The notes: generated from the letters alone by a model not told the origin. 64,000 nt of DNA from Anaerostipes sp. 992a (GCF_001940245.1 NZ_MJIG01000004.1:1116001-1180000), one strand, 5' to 3'. Shown: positions 1 through 9,328, numbered from the stretch's first letter. Program-made: numbers and translations.

Positions 1-43
1 CCACCACCGGTGCAAAATCATGATCTGCATGAATTTCTTTCAT
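1..43 (-). CDS. N-terminal fragment of an unidentified protein, cut by the window edge
   Basis: Only the first 14 codons are present, reading MKEIHADHDFAPVV. The ATG is preceded by a good ribosome site (GAGGTGA) and lies just downstream of the chromate-transporter pair on the same strand, so it is probably the third gene of that operon. Too little is visible to name a family. Confidence 0.55.
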   Translation of the reverse strand, partial: MKEIHADHDFAPVV

Positions 44-76
44 AAATATATCACCTCAAAACATTTGTCATTACAA
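35..76. repeat. Copy 1 of a ~40 bp direct repeat around a gene start
   Basis: On the minus strand this reads TTGTAATGAC, a short AT-rich spacer, GAGGTGATATAT and ATGAAAGAA. The same string occurs about 1.13 kb away at 1165-1205. It spans the stop codon of the first chromate-transporter half and the start of the next gene. Confidence 0.6.
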
Positions 77-634
77 CTGAAAAACAACTCCAAATATTGC
101 TCCTGCCAATATAAAGACAATGGGATGTACCTTATCAAACTTTTTGATACATAAAAATCCTACCACGAAAATCACAATTGCCGGAATATTCAATGTCTTC
201 AAAAAATTCACCTTTATATATTCTATATGAAATAAAGACATCAAAAACACATCAAACATGGCTCCAATAATCAATCCTGCAGATGCTGGCCGCAAGGCAT
301 AGAATGCATTTTTCACCAATTTGCTGTTCTTAAATTTTTCCAAAATCTTAGAAACCCCAATAATAATAAGGATAGATGGACAGACCAGTCCAGCTGTAGC
401 AATGATCGCTCCAAGAACCCCTCCGGCCTTAAAGCCTGCGAAGGTAGCCATATTGACTCCCATAGGCCCTGGAGTAGATTCAGAAATAGCAATCATATTG
501 GTCAATTCTGCCGCCGTAAACCATGGATATTTCCCTACCATCGCTTTTAAGAATGGAAGCGTTGCCAATCCTCCGCCTACAGCAAATAAGCCTGCTTTAA
601 AAAATTCCAAAAATACGATCATATACTTTAACAT
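71..634 (-). CDS. Chromate transporter family protein, C-terminal-half type (short CHR)
   Basis: This 187-residue membrane protein belongs to the short CHR family, in which two half-size proteins together equal one full ChrA transporter. The sequence shows the family signature near the N-terminus (FKAGLFAVGGGLATLPFL), the conserved TPGPMGVNMATF segment at about residues 54-65, and about five hydrophobic stretches. The gene overlaps the end of its partner by 7 bp (partner stop inside this start), typical of obligate pairs. The family is linked to chromate or sulfate-like anion transport at the inner membrane; the true substrate in anaerobic gut bacteria is not established. Confidence 0.85.
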   Translation of the reverse strand: MLKYMIVFLEFFKAGLFAVGGGLATLPFLKAMVGKYPWFTAAELTNMIAISESTPGPMGVNMATFAGFKAGGVLGAIIATAGLVCPSILIIIGVSKILEKFKNSKLVKNAFYALRPASAGLIIGAMFDVFLMSLFHIEYIKVNFLKTLNIPAIVIFVVGFLCIKKFDKVHPIVFILAGAIFGVVFQL

Positions 635-1173
635 GATTTCTTATCCTCCCCGCCTTTTGAAAAAATTCCAAGGAAACAACAGATAACTACTAATGGAATC
701 GGAGAAATCTTAAAGAATGCAATGGATACAAATGCAGATACCAAGATTACAAATGTCAGCTTATCCTTCACTCCCTTTTTGATCATTCCAATGACCGCCT
801 TCGCTACCAGTGCACACACAACGACTCGAATCCCATTAAATGCATGTTGAACTATGGTAAGCTGGGAAAATTGATTAATAATGCCTGCCAATGCCATAAT
901 GATCAACAGGGAAGGAGATACTATTCCTGCCGTAGCAAAAACAGCTCCTGCTATTCCCTTTCTTCTATAACCAATAAAGGTTGCCGTATTGACCGCAATA
1001 ACGCCTGGCGTAACCTGCCCAATGGCATAATAATCTAAAATCTCTTCTTCTGTTGCCCACTTCTTTTCATCCACGACCACTCGCTGCAACATCGGAAGCA
1101 TAGCATAGCCTCCACCAAAGGTCATAATTCCAATCTGAAAAAAAGCCCAATACAATTCTAATACTTCTTTCAT
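628..1173 (-). CDS. Chromate transporter family protein, N-terminal-half type (short CHR)
   Basis: Partner half of the CHR pair, 181 residues. The start at 1173 is chosen because GAGGTGATATAT sits right before that ATG and the family motif begins a few residues later (FFQIGIMTFGGGYAMLPML). The segment GQVTPGVIAVNTATFIGYRRKG matches the conserved mid-region of the partner protein, as expected from an internal duplication. Several membrane segments follow. An extension up to 1218 is open but has no ribosome site and overlaps the repeat described at 1165-1205. Confidence 0.85.
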   Translation of the reverse strand: MKEVLELYWAFFQIGIMTFGGGYAMLPMLQRVVVDEKKWATEEEILDYYAIGQVTPGVIAVNTATFIGYRRKGIAGAVFATAGIVSPSLLIIMALAGIINQFSQLTIVQHAFNGIRVVVCALVAKAVIGMIKKGVKDKLTFVILVSAFVSIAFFKISPIPLVVICCFLGIFSKGGEDKKSC

Positions 1174-1205
1174 ATATATCACCTCATCTAAAATAGTCAT
1201 TACAA
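1165..1205. repeat. Copy 2 of a ~40 bp direct repeat around a gene start
   Basis: Matches 35-76 with a few mismatches and a two-base indel. It covers the ribosome site and first codons of the upstream CHR gene. Its upstream part resembles the 3' end of the other CHR gene, which suggests a past tandem duplication. Confidence 0.6.
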
Positions 1206-1247
1206 TCTGCTGCTTCATAGATTATTCGTCTATTTTACAACAATCCC

Positions 1248-1279
1248 AAAAAAAGAAGCATCACTCTCGTAATGCTTCT
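1248..1279 (-). terminator. Intrinsic terminator after tRNA-Thr
   Basis: On the minus strand AGAAGCAT and ATGCTTCT form an 8-bp stem (1254-1261 with 1272-1279) followed by a run of seven T. It lies just downstream of the tRNA gene and separates it from the CHR operon. Confidence 0.8.
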
Positions 1280-1289
1280 TCTACCTAAA

Positions 1290-1362
1290 AGCTTCGAATG
1301 GGACTCGAACCCACGACCCACGCATTACGAATGCGTTGCTCTACCATCTGAGCCATCGAAGC
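1290..1362 (-). tRNA. tRNA-Thr (anticodon CGT)
   Basis: A full cloverleaf folds on the minus strand: acceptor GCTTCGA/TCGAAGC, D-arm GCTC/GAGC, anticodon stem ACGCA/TGCGT enclosing TTCGTAA (anticodon CGT, reads ACG), and a T-arm with TTCGAGT loop. The CCA end is not encoded. The gene is followed by an intrinsic terminator, so it is likely its own transcript. Confidence 0.95.
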
Positions 1363-1478
1363 ACATAATAAAATTCTCACAGCAGATATATTTTACACCG
1401 TTTCGAGTAGAAAATCAAGCAAAAATCGTACCAATTTATGGCACGATTTCAGCTAATATTCTATCTACACAATTCTTT

Positions 1479-1733
1479 TTACTTTGAACTTAAATATCTT
1501 TCAATATGATTAATTGCTTCTTCTTCATCAACACCATCTGCAACTACTGTCAGATTCTCACCTTCATCTAATCCAAGGCTCATCATTCCCATAATGCTTT
1601 TTGCATTAATCTGCTTAGAACCGGTTTCAACCATGATTTTACTTTCGTACTGGCTTGCAACCTGAACTAACAATGCAACAGGTCTTGCTTCTAATCCTGA
1701 TGGAATGTTGATTGTCATATTTCTAGATACCAT
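1479..1733 (-). CDS. crh: Crh-like HPr-family protein lacking the PTS histidine
   Basis: An 84-residue HPr-fold protein. In HPr the active site reads GLHARP with His15 phosphorylated by EI; here the codon is GAA, giving GLEARP with Glu15. Ser46, the target of HPr kinase, is kept in KSIMGMMSLGL. That combination is the definition of Crh in Bacillus: no PTS phosphotransfer but regulatory seryl phosphorylation and CcpA co-repression. Position supports this, since it is last in an operon with whiA, rapZ and hprK, like the Bacillus yvcJ-yvcK-whiA-crh cluster. A good AGGAGG site precedes the start. Function as a carbon-catabolite co-regulator is inferred. Confidence 0.85.
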   Translation of the reverse strand: MVSRNMTINIPSGLEARPVALLVQVASQYESKIMVETGSKQINAKSIMGMMSLGLDEGENLTVVADGVDEEEAINHIERYLSSK

Positions 1734-1754
1734 ACTTCTCCTCCTGACTATTGA

Positions 1755-2705
1755 TCACATACTCTCACGTAAATCCTGAGCAATATTGCTGATCTTCCTT
1801 AAACGATGATTCACTCCAGATTTCCCAACTGGAGGGTTTAGCATATCCCCTAGCTTTTTTAACGAAGCTTCTGGATATTCCAATCTCAGATTTGCAATAT
1901 CTTGAAGATTTGATGGCAAATCATTAAAAGCCTTATGGTCCATTAAAAATTGGATATCCTCTATCTGCCTCATTGCTGCTGAAACTGTTTTTTGAATATT
2001 GGCAGCTTCGCAGTTTACCTGTCGGTTAACGCGGTTTCTCACATCCTTTAATATCCGCACATTTTCCAGCTTCATTAAAGACACATGAGCTTCCATTATA
2101 TTTAAAACATCTACGATCTTGGCTCCTTCTTTGATATATACTACATAATATTTCTTTCTGCGTACAATCTTAGCATCCAGATCGAAGCTGTTCAAAATTC
2201 CCATTAACTGCTTCGCTTTTTCAAATTCCAGACAAACAACTTCAAAATGATAATTTTTATCAGGGGCACTGATAGAACCAGAAGATAAAAATGCACCTCT
2301 GATAAAAGCCCGCTTACAGCAGGTATTTTGCAAAATAATATGATTTACAATATTGACATTTTCTTCCAAATTCTCAAAAGAATCTAGAATCTTCATCGCT
2401 TGCAATATTACTACACATTCTGTATGGTTGTCAATGATAATTTCATAAATCCTGTTTTTTTTCAGACTTACATTCTTACCAATGGTAAGCGTAGGATGAA
2501 TGCCAAATGTCTCTTTTAACAAAGTAAAACACTTTTTTGCCACTACTGTATTTTCGGTATGCAGATAGAGTGCATAATGGTTTTCTTCATCAATCACTAC
2601 TTTTCCACAGAAGCAGATAAATGCTGCTAATTCTGCTATCTTACAATGCCGTGCATTGCCTATATGCCTCGCCAGTTCTTCCTTCACTTCACTTGAAAAT
2701 GACAT
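1755..2705 (-). CDS. whiA: DNA-binding protein WhiA
   Basis: A 316-residue protein of the WhiA family, with an N-terminal LAGLIDADG-homing-endonuclease-like fold (without catalytic function) and a C-terminal helix-turn-helix. Visible hallmarks are the start MSFSSEVKEELARH, the central RGAFLSSGSIS segment and the C-terminal LANLRLEYPEASLKKLG followed by GKSGVNHRLRKI. It is linked to cell division and chromosome segregation in Firmicutes and to sporulation in actinobacteria. It starts 15 bp after rapZ and ends 21 bp before crh, so the three are co-transcribed. yvcK, which normally sits between rapZ and whiA in Bacillus, is missing here. Confidence 0.95.
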   Translation of the reverse strand: MSFSSEVKEELARHIGNARHCKIAELAAFICFCGKVVIDEENHYALYLHTENTVVAKKCFTLLKETFGIHPTLTIGKNVSLKKNRIYEIIIDNHTECVVILQAMKILDSFENLEENVNIVNHIILQNTCCKRAFIRGAFLSSGSISAPDKNYHFEVVCLEFEKAKQLMGILNSFDLDAKIVRRKKYYVVYIKEGAKIVDVLNIMEAHVSLMKLENVRILKDVRNRVNRQVNCEAANIQKTVSAAMRQIEDIQFLMDHKAFNDLPSNLQDIANLRLEYPEASLKKLGDMLNPPVGKSGVNHRLRKISNIAQDLRESM

Positions 2706-2720
2706 TCTATTCCCTTTCTA

Positions 2721-3575
2721 CTATTTCATAATATCCTTGTGCTCACACCGAACACCATATGGCAGATCTTTGATACATTCGTATATCTTATTAGCAATGG
2801 TAACAGAACGATGCTTTCCACCAGTACATCCGATTCCTACCACAAGACCCATCTTGCCTTCATCAATATAGTTTGGAATGAGAAATCTAAGCATATCATT
2901 CAGTTTATCTAGAAAGACTCTGGACTGCTCATATTTCATGACAAATTCCTGAATCTCTTTATCATTTCCCGTTAAGTTTCTCAGGGACAGATCGTAATAA
3001 GGATTTGGAAGAAAACGTACATCAAAGACCAGATCTGCGTCACTTGGAATTCCATATTTAAATCCAAAGGATAAAATGGTAATGTTAAATGGATGTACCT
3101 CTGTTTCCTCTACAAACCGCTTTACGATCTTACCTCTTAGCTCTCTTGTTAAAAGATTACTGGTATCGATCACATACGTAGCATCTTCTTTTAGAAAAGC
3201 AATTTCATCTCTTTCTTTTTTAATTCCATCTTCGATTCTTCCACCTCTGGAAAGTGGATGATCCCTTCTGGTCTCCTTATAGCGCTTGATCAACGTCTCA
3301 TTATTGGCATCCAAAAACAGAATTTCATAATTCACACCCATTTTTTTAATCTTGACCAATTCTTCTTCCAGATATTTGAAGGTTTCTCCATTTCTGACAT
3401 CAATGCATACTGCAACATTGTTCACGCCTGTCTCATCATCCAGTGCAATTTCTGCAAATTTACTCATCAGCTGAATTGGAAGGTTGTCAACGCAAAAGTA
3501 TCCTTCGTCTTCCAGCATTCTGGATGCAGTACTCTTTCCCGAACCTGACATTCCAGTTACAATTACAAATCTCAT
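2721..3575 (-). CDS. rapZ: RNase adapter / nucleotide-binding protein RapZ (YvcJ)
   Basis: A 284-residue P-loop protein. The Walker A motif GMSGSGKST occupies residues 8-16, and the conserved C-terminal GIGCTGGKHRSV is present near the end. In enterobacteria RapZ senses glucosamine-6-phosphate and directs RNase E to a small RNA; in Bacillus YvcJ is a nucleotide hydrolase with effects on competence. The length is normal. A clear GAGGAGG site precedes the start and it lies between murB and whiA in the operon. Confidence 0.95.
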   Translation of the reverse strand: MRFVIVTGMSGSGKSTASRMLEDEGYFCVDNLPIQLMSKFAEIALDDETGVNNVAVCIDVRNGETFKYLEEELVKIKKMGVNYEILFLDANNETLIKRYKETRRDHPLSRGGRIEDGIKKERDEIAFLKEDATYVIDTSNLLTRELRGKIVKRFVEETEVHPFNITILSFGFKYGIPSDADLVFDVRFLPNPYYDLSLRNLTGNDKEIQEFVMKYEQSRVFLDKLNDMLRFLIPNYIDEGKMGLVVGIGCTGGKHRSVTIANKIYECIKDLPYGVRCEHKDIMK

Positions 3576-3617
3576 AGAATCCTCCTCTTTTCTCCCTGAC
3601 TGCCCATTTTTAGAAGA

Positions 3618-4532
3618 TTATTCAGTAAAATCTCCAATCATCTTCACTTCTGGCTCCAACGCAACTCCAAACTTTTCCATTACCTTTTCGTTTACCATCT
3701 TCATCAATGTTACGATATCTCTGGCTGTCGCATCGCCTCTGTTGATTACAAATCCACAATGTTTTTCAGAAACCTGGGCTCCACCATAGGAAAACCCTCG
3801 AAGGCCAGCATCATCAATAAGCTTTCCGGCAAAATATCCAACTGGACGCTTAAATGTGCTTCCGGCACTTGGATATTCCAATGGCTGCTTGGTTCTGCGC
3901 GCAAGTGCATATTCATTCATCTTTTCCTGAATCTCTTCTTTTTTAGCTGGTACCAACTCAAGAACTGCCTCCAACACAATATAATCCTTATCAATGATAA
4001 CACTTTTCCGATATCCAAGCTTTAAATCTTCTACCGTGAGTGTCTTGATTTCCCCATCTCTGGTTAATATCACCGCACTCTTCAATACCTGCTTCATCTC
4101 TCCGCCATAAGCTCCTGCATTCATAGTGACCGCTCCACCCAGAGTGCCGGGAATACCGGATGCGAACTCAAATCCTCCCAATTCCTGATCGAGAGCCACT
4201 TTGGCAATGGTACTGAGCAGTGCACCTGCCTGAGCCTTAATCTCATTGCCTTCACAGCTGATCTGATTCATATTTTTATAAATCTGGATAATGATGCCAC
4301 GATATCCCTTGTCACCTACTAACAGATTGCTTCCGTTTCCCATAATATAGACAGGAATCTGCTCTTCCCTGGCAGCTTCCATAATTTGTTTGATCTGCTC
4401 TACAGAACCCGGCTTTACAAATACATCCGCAGGCCCACCAACCTTAAACGTCGTATGTAATTTCATCGGTTCCTGAGTCAATATCTCTTCCTGTTCTAAT
4501 ATATCCTGTAATTTATTTAAAAATGCTTCCAT
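3618..4532 (-). CDS. murB: UDP-N-acetylmuramate dehydrogenase MurB
   Basis: A 304-residue cytoplasmic flavoprotein that reduces UDP-GlcNAc-enolpyruvate to UDP-MurNAc in peptidoglycan synthesis. The FAD domain shows MGNGSNLLVGDKGYRG and SGIPGTLGGAVTMNAGAYG. The catalytic serine lies in YPSAGSTFKRP and the terminal glutamate in LEPEVKMIG. The type with this YPSAGSTFKRP loop is the short type II MurB of Gram-positives. The start is supported by GGAGG. It follows glcK by 13 bp. Confidence 0.96.
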   Translation of the reverse strand: MEAFLNKLQDILEQEEILTQEPMKLHTTFKVGGPADVFVKPGSVEQIKQIMEAAREEQIPVYIMGNGSNLLVGDKGYRGIIIQIYKNMNQISCEGNEIKAQAGALLSTIAKVALDQELGGFEFASGIPGTLGGAVTMNAGAYGGEMKQVLKSAVILTRDGEIKTLTVEDLKLGYRKSVIIDKDYIVLEAVLELVPAKKEEIQEKMNEYALARRTKQPLEYPSAGSTFKRPVGYFAGKLIDDAGLRGFSYGGAQVSEKHCGFVINRGDATARDIVTLMKMVNEKVMEKFGVALEPEVKMIGDFTE

Positions 4533-4545
4533 TTTTCCTCCAACG

Positions 4546-5481
4546 TTAAATCACTAATTTTGCAGCTCCATAAATCCCTGCATCGTTGCCAAGCGTAGCC
4601 AGAACAAAACAACTCTTCTTCGCTGCTCCAAATACATAATTTGGAAATTCTTCTGCAATTCCATCAATCAGGATGCTGCCGGCTTTAGACACACCGCCTC
4701 CAATGATAAAAACTTCTGGATCCACAATCAATGCAATTTTACCAAGAACAGAAGCTAAGATACGACAAAGTTTCTTTACATTGAGCATTGCAACTTCATC
4801 ACCTTTTTTCGCTTCATCAAAAATATCCTTAGCAGTAATATCCGCAAATTCACGTAAAGAAGAAGCCGTTTCATGTTCTTCTAAGTATTTCTTAGTCATT
4901 CTTACAATTCCTGTCGCAGATGCATACTGTTCCAGACATCCCTTGTTACCACAGTTGCAGCTCTGGGTTTCGTGAGGATTGACACCAATATGACCGATTT
5001 CCCCTGCAAATCCCTTGACTCCAGCAAGAATCTTGCCATCTAAGACAATGCCTCCACCAACGCCGGTTCCAAGAGTCACCATGACTGCGTCCTGTGCTCC
5101 CTTTGCAGCTCCCTGCCATACTTCTCCCATGGCTGCCACATTTGCATCATTTCCTGCCTTCACTGGTAAGCCAGTAAGTGCATTCAGTTCTTTTTCAACT
5201 TCTGTACGTCCCCATCCCAGATTTACACAGACCTCAACAACACCATCTTTATTGACAGGACCCGGAACTCCAATTCCGATTCCTGCAATCTCATCCAAAG
5301 CAATATTATGTTCTTCTCTGGCTTGTTCCAAAGACTGAGTAATATCGGAAAGAACATATTTTCCTCCGTCTTCTGTTCTGGTTGGAATCTCCCATTTAAA
5401 TAATAAGTCTCCTCCTACCGTAAAAACTCCCATCTTTACAGATGTTCCACCTACATCAACGCCAACTGTGTACTTCTTCAT
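4546..5481 (-). CDS. glcK: ROK-family glucokinase
   Basis: A 311-residue ROK kinase that phosphorylates glucose to glucose-6-phosphate with ATP. The phosphate loop VGVDVGGTSVKMGV is at the N-terminus, GTGVGGGIVLDGK in the middle, and the ROK zinc site GHIGVN plus CNCGNKGCLEQYAS follows. The start at 5481 is preferred because the GGGGG ribosome site is eight bases upstream, while an in-frame ATG two codons earlier is too close to it. Its place beside hprK and crh fits a role in glycolytic flux and carbon control. Confidence 0.92.
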   Translation of the reverse strand: MKKYTVGVDVGGTSVKMGVFTVGGDLLFKWEIPTRTEDGGKYVLSDITQSLEQAREEHNIALDEIAGIGIGVPGPVNKDGVVEVCVNLGWGRTEVEKELNALTGLPVKAGNDANVAAMGEVWQGAAKGAQDAVMVTLGTGVGGGIVLDGKILAGVKGFAGEIGHIGVNPHETQSCNCGNKGCLEQYASATGIVRMTKKYLEEHETASSLREFADITAKDIFDEAKKGDEVAMLNVKKLCRILASVLGKIALIVDPEVFIIGGGVSKAGSILIDGIAEEFPNYVFGAAKKSCFVLATLGNDAGIYGAAKLVI

Positions 5482-5499
5482 AACCATTTCCCCCGATCT

Positions 5500-6435
5500 T
5501 TATTTTTCAAATTGTCCTGTAACACGATTGTATAATTCCTTGGCAGCATTATATCCCATCTTCTTCTGTCTATGGTTAATGGCTGCCGCTTCTACGATAA
5601 TGGCCAGATTACGTCCTGGACGAATTGGAATTCTATGGGACACTACTTTGTTTCCCAGGAATTCTGTGTATTTCTCTTCCAGTCCCAAGCGGTCATAATC
5701 CGTTCCCTTATCCCATTCATCCAACTGGATGACCATATCAATATTCTGGGTCATCTTCACACTTTCTACCCCGAATAAAGTCTTTACATCAATAATCCCA
5801 ATACCCCTGAGCTCAATAAAGTGACGTGTAATCTCCGGAGCTGAGCCAACCAAAGTCTCCTTGCTGACACGCTTGATTTCCACCACATCATCGGAAACCA
5901 GACGATGTCCACGCTTGATCAACTCCAGTGCCGCTTCACTCTTACCAATTCCACTTTCACCCATAATCAAAACACCTTCGCCGAATACATCTACCAGGAC
6001 CCCATGAATGGAAATTCTCGGTGCTAATTCTACATTCAACCAACGGATAATCTCTGCCATGAATTCAGAAGTTCCGAGTGGAGTTCCCAGTAAAGGCACG
6101 TTATATTTTTCTGCAATATAAAACATCGCTTCCGAAGGCTGTATGCCTCTTGAGAATACAACACATGGAATCTTAGAATTAAAAAACTGTTCATAGACAT
6201 CCAGCATCTGAATCTTGTCCTGTTCCAACTGCTGTAAATAGACCTGTTCTACCCGTCCGATAATCTGTACTCGATTCTCAGCAAAATGATCAAAAAAACC
6301 TGCCAGCTGCAATGCAGGACGGTTAATCTCTGCCTGATGGATCAAAATCTCAGAAACATCAATCTTTGGTGTATAATTAACCAGTTCCATTTTTTCTATT
6401 AGCTTTTCCAGCTTTACTTCATAAACGTTCTCCAT
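5500..6435 (-). CDS. hprK: HPr kinase/phosphorylase
   Basis: A 311-residue bifunctional enzyme that phosphorylates HPr and Crh on Ser46 when glycolytic intermediates are high and dephosphorylates them when phosphate is high. The P-loop reads GESGIGKS at about residues 154-161, followed by the conserved RGHRLVSDDVVEI, and the family signature ELRGIGIIDV is present. The start is backed by GGAGGGAAG. It lies two kilobases from crh in one operon, so enzyme and substrate are genetically coupled. Confidence 0.96.
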   Translation of the reverse strand: MENVYEVKLEKLIEKMELVNYTPKIDVSEILIHQAEINRPALQLAGFFDHFAENRVQIIGRVEQVYLQQLEQDKIQMLDVYEQFFNSKIPCVVFSRGIQPSEAMFYIAEKYNVPLLGTPLGTSEFMAEIIRWLNVELAPRISIHGVLVDVFGEGVLIMGESGIGKSEAALELIKRGHRLVSDDVVEIKRVSKETLVGSAPEITRHFIELRGIGIIDVKTLFGVESVKMTQNIDMVIQLDEWDKGTDYDRLGLEEKYTEFLGNKVVSHRIPIRPGRNLAIIVEAAAINHRQKKMGYNAAKELYNRVTGQFEK

Positions 6436-6505
6436 ATGTTCTTCCCTCCTTGAGCCTGATCTGGATGTTCCCTCTTGATGCTACCTTATAGTGTACCATA
6501 GAATT

Positions 6506-8362
6506 TCAGTGAAAGAAATGGTAAATCTCTTCTGCCACATTTTTTGTGATTCCTTCCACCTGACAAAGCTCTTCTACAGATGCATCCTTGATCTTCGCAA
6601 TATCTTTAAAATATTTCATCAACGCCTTTCTCCGCTTCGGCCCGATTCCATTGATCTCATCCAAAATCGAATGCACACTGGCCTTTCCCCGAAGCTCTCT
6701 GTGATATTCAATGGCAAATCGATGGGCTTCATCCTGAATTCTCGTGATCAATCGAAACGCTTCACTTTTGGGCGGAAAGATGATTTCTTCATTCTGATAG
6801 TATAACCCTCTTGTTCTATGATTATCATCCTTTACCATGCCACATACCGGTATCGTAAGATTTAATTGGGCCAGTACCCGCTCTGCCACATTGACCTGCC
6901 CTTTTCCTCCATCCATGAGAAGCAGGTCTGGAAATCTGGTAAAACTACCAAACTGAAGATCCATTTGCTGTTCTTTCAGCTGCTCCCTTTCCTTTTTCCC
7001 GTGAAGAAATCTTCTGGTCAATACCTCTTCCATACTCTTATAATCGTCCGGTCCCTTTACTGACTGAATCTTAAACTTGCGATAATCTCTCTTTTTCGGC
7101 TTTCCATTCTCATATACTACCATAGATGCAACGGTTTCAAAACCATTAAAATTAGAGATATCAAACGCCTCCATTCTCTTTAATCCAGAGATTCCAATCA
7201 ATTGCTCTATCTCCTTTACTGCCCCGATGGTCCTTTTTTCTTCCATTCGAATCTTTTCACTATCCAATTTCAGAATATTAACTGCGTTTCTCCTGGCCAT
7301 ATCCACCAGTTCTGCCTTTTTTCCTCGTTTGGGAACCAAAATCTTTACTTTGACCCCTTTCTTTGAAGAAAGCCATTGCTCCAGAATTTCCGTTTCTTCG
7401 ATCTCACATTCCAGCAGGATTTCCCTTGGAAGATAAGGAGTACCTGCATAAAACTGCTTCACAAATTCCGTCATAACCTCTGTCCGTGAAGTTTCTATGG
7501 AATGCTGCATATGAAAATGCTCCCTTCCCAACAGCTTACCATCCCGAACAAAAAATAAGGCCACTACACTCTCTTCCTGTGCCTTTGCCAAAGCGATGAT
7601 GTCCTGGTCCTCCATGCCAGAGCTATTGATCTTTTGTTTATTAGAAATGTGATTGACACTTTGGATCAAATCCCGATACTGTGCTGCCTGCTCAAATTCC
7701 ATCTCCTGCGCTGCATTCATCATCTTCTCCTGAAGATAGGACAGTACTTCTTTATAATCTCCATTTAAAAAATTCATAACCTTATGAATGGACTTCTGAT
7801 ACGCCTCTCTGGAAATATACCCCTGGCATGGAGCATCGCATTGCTTAATCTGATAATACAAGCATGGACGCTCCTTTCCTATATCCTTTGGAAGATTCCG
7901 ATTGCAGGTGCGGATCTTATAGATTTTCTGAATCAGATCTATGGTATCCTTCACCGCACCAGCGCTGGTATAAGGACCAAAGTATTTATTCTTATCCCTT
8001 TTTATTCTACGTGCAAATAATACTCTGGGATACTTCTCCTGAACAGTCACTTTAATATATGGATAGCTTTTATCGTCCTTTAGCATGGTATTGTATTTCG
8101 GATTATGCTCCTTGATCAGGTTGCATTCTAATACCAGTGCCTCCAGTTCTGAATCGGTAATAATATATTCGAAATATTTTATATGAGAAACCATCTGCCT
8201 GATCTTGGGACTTAAATTCCTGCTGCTTTGAAAATATTGACGTACCCGGTTCTTCAGGCTGATTGCTTTTCCTACATATATAATCTCATCCTTGCCATCA
8301 TGCATCAAATAAACCCCGGGCTTTTCTGGCAGCTTCTTTAACTCTTCTCTGATATCAAACAT
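6506..8362 (-). CDS. uvrC: Excinuclease ABC subunit C
   Basis: A 618-residue nucleotide-excision-repair nuclease making the dual incisions around UvrB-bound lesions. The N-terminal GIY-YIG domain shows [20 protein letters not shown], the UVR motif lies near residues 210-240 ([15 protein letters not shown]), the UvrC RNase-H-like nuclease domain contains [12 protein letters not shown], and two helix-hairpin-helix motifs end the protein ([29 protein letters not shown]). The start at 8362 has a nearby AAAGGGAA site; ten extra upstream codons are open but not needed. It is the first gene of the minus-strand housekeeping operon. Confidence 0.96.
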   Translation of the reverse strand: MFDIREELKKLPEKPGVYLMHDGKDEIIYVGKAISLKNRVRQYFQSSRNLSPKIRQMVSHIKYFEYIITDSELEALVLECNLIKEHNPKYNTMLKDDKSYPYIKVTVQEKYPRVLFARRIKRDKNKYFGPYTSAGAVKDTIDLIQKIYKIRTCNRNLPKDIGKERPCLYYQIKQCDAPCQGYISREAYQKSIHKVMNFLNGDYKEVLSYLQEKMMNAAQEMEFEQAAQYRDLIQSVNHISNKQKINSSGMEDQDIIALAKAQEESVVALFFVRDGKLLGREHFHMQHSIETSRTEVMTEFVKQFYAGTPYLPREILLECEIEETEILEQWLSSKKGVKVKILVPKRGKKAELVDMARRNAVNILKLDSEKIRMEEKRTIGAVKEIEQLIGISGLKRMEAFDISNFNGFETVASMVVYENGKPKKRDYRKFKIQSVKGPDDYKSMEEVLTRRFLHGKKEREQLKEQQMDLQFGSFTRFPDLLLMDGGKGQVNVAERVLAQLNLTIPVCGMVKDDNHRTRGLYYQNEEIIFPPKSEAFRLITRIQDEAHRFAIEYHRELRGKASVHSILDEINGIGPKRRKALMKYFKDIAKIKDASVEELCQVEGITKNVAEEIYHFFH

Positions 8363-8445
8363 GGTTGATTTCCCTTTCTCACTTCTTATCATTTAAAAAT
8401 ATTTTATCATTTCCGCTCAAAAATATCCATCGCTTCTTCCCCCAT

Positions 8446-8475
8446 TTGCAAGCAATTTGACACATATGCTATAAT
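8446..8475 (+). promoter_or_regulatory. Putative sigma-A promoter of the HAD/ProX pair
   Basis: TTGCAA and TATAAT are separated by 18 bp, about 32 bp upstream of the HAD gene start, which itself has a GGAGG site. Called by eye. Confidence 0.6.
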
Positions 8476-8507
8476 TATGATAGAAAATTTTTTCGGAGGA
8501 TAAATAT

Positions 8508-9314
8508 ATGAATTACAAAATAATCGCTTTAGACTTGGATGGCACCCTCACTAATTCAGAGAAAGTCATTACACCAAAGACCAAAGAAGCACTTATGATG
8601 ATTCAAGAACAGGGGGTAAAGGTTGTCCTGGCATCCGGTCGTCCTACCTGCGGCATCAAAAAACTGGCCGAAGAACTGGAACTGGCCAAATACGGAGGAT
8701 TCGTACTGCCATTTAACGGTGGACAGGTCATCGAATGGTCCACTGGAAAAGTCATTCATTCCAAAACACTGGAACCTGATATTGCTCAGGAAATTGTACG
8801 ACTGGCAAAAAGCCACTATGTCAATCTGGTGACCTACAAAGATGATCAGCTGCTTTGTCTGGAGCAGTATGATATGTATGCTAAGATTGAAGCAGGCATC
8901 AACGGTATGCAGATTGTCCAGCCAGAAGATTACGAAAAAGAAATCTCATCCATTGATGTACCAAAATATATTATGCTGGAGGATGCAAATTATCTGGTAA
9001 CCGTTGAAAAATCCATGGCCATCTTATTAAAGGATAAGTGCGAATGCTTTTGTTCTGCTCCTTATTTTTTGGAAATCTGTCCAATGGGCATTGATAAAGG
9101 AAAGAGCCTGGATGTACTATTAAATTACCTGGGAATGGAACGAAAAGATTTGATAGCAGTTGGAGATAGCTTTAACGATAAATCCATGATCGAAAATGCA
9201 GGACTGGGTGTCTCTATGGGAAATGGACGTGAAGAGATCAAAAAAATTGCTGATTTTGTTACCCTTTCCAACGATGACGATGGAATTGCCCACCTGATCA
9301 ACATGTATTTTTAA
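8508..9314 (+). CDS. HAD-superfamily hydrolase, Cof/IIB type sugar-phosphatase-like
   Basis: A 268-residue cytoplasmic phosphatase-type protein. Motif I reads LDLDGTLTNSEK with the nucleophile Asp, motif II lies in VVLASGRP, and motifs III/IV are in GIDKGKSLDVLL and VGDSFNDKSMIENAGLGVSMGNG. The IIB cap domain (about residues 85-190) places it with the Cof/YidA group, which acts on sugar phosphates or flavin/PLP-type phosphates; the substrate cannot be read from sequence. Its stop is next to the ProX gene, suggesting co-transcription. Confidence 0.9.
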   Translation: MNYKIIALDLDGTLTNSEKVITPKTKEALMMIQEQGVKVVLASGRPTCGIKKLAEELELAKYGGFVLPFNGGQVIEWSTGKVIHSKTLEPDIAQEIVRLAKSHYVNLVTYKDDQLLCLEQYDMYAKIEAGINGMQIVQPEDYEKEISSIDVPKYIMLEDANYLVTVEKSMAILLKDKCECFCSAPYFLEICPMGIDKGKSLDVLLNYLGMERKDLIAVGDSFNDKSMIENAGLGVSMGNGREEIKKIADFVTLSNDDDGIAHLINMYF

Positions 9315-9328
9315 TGAGGTTATCGATT

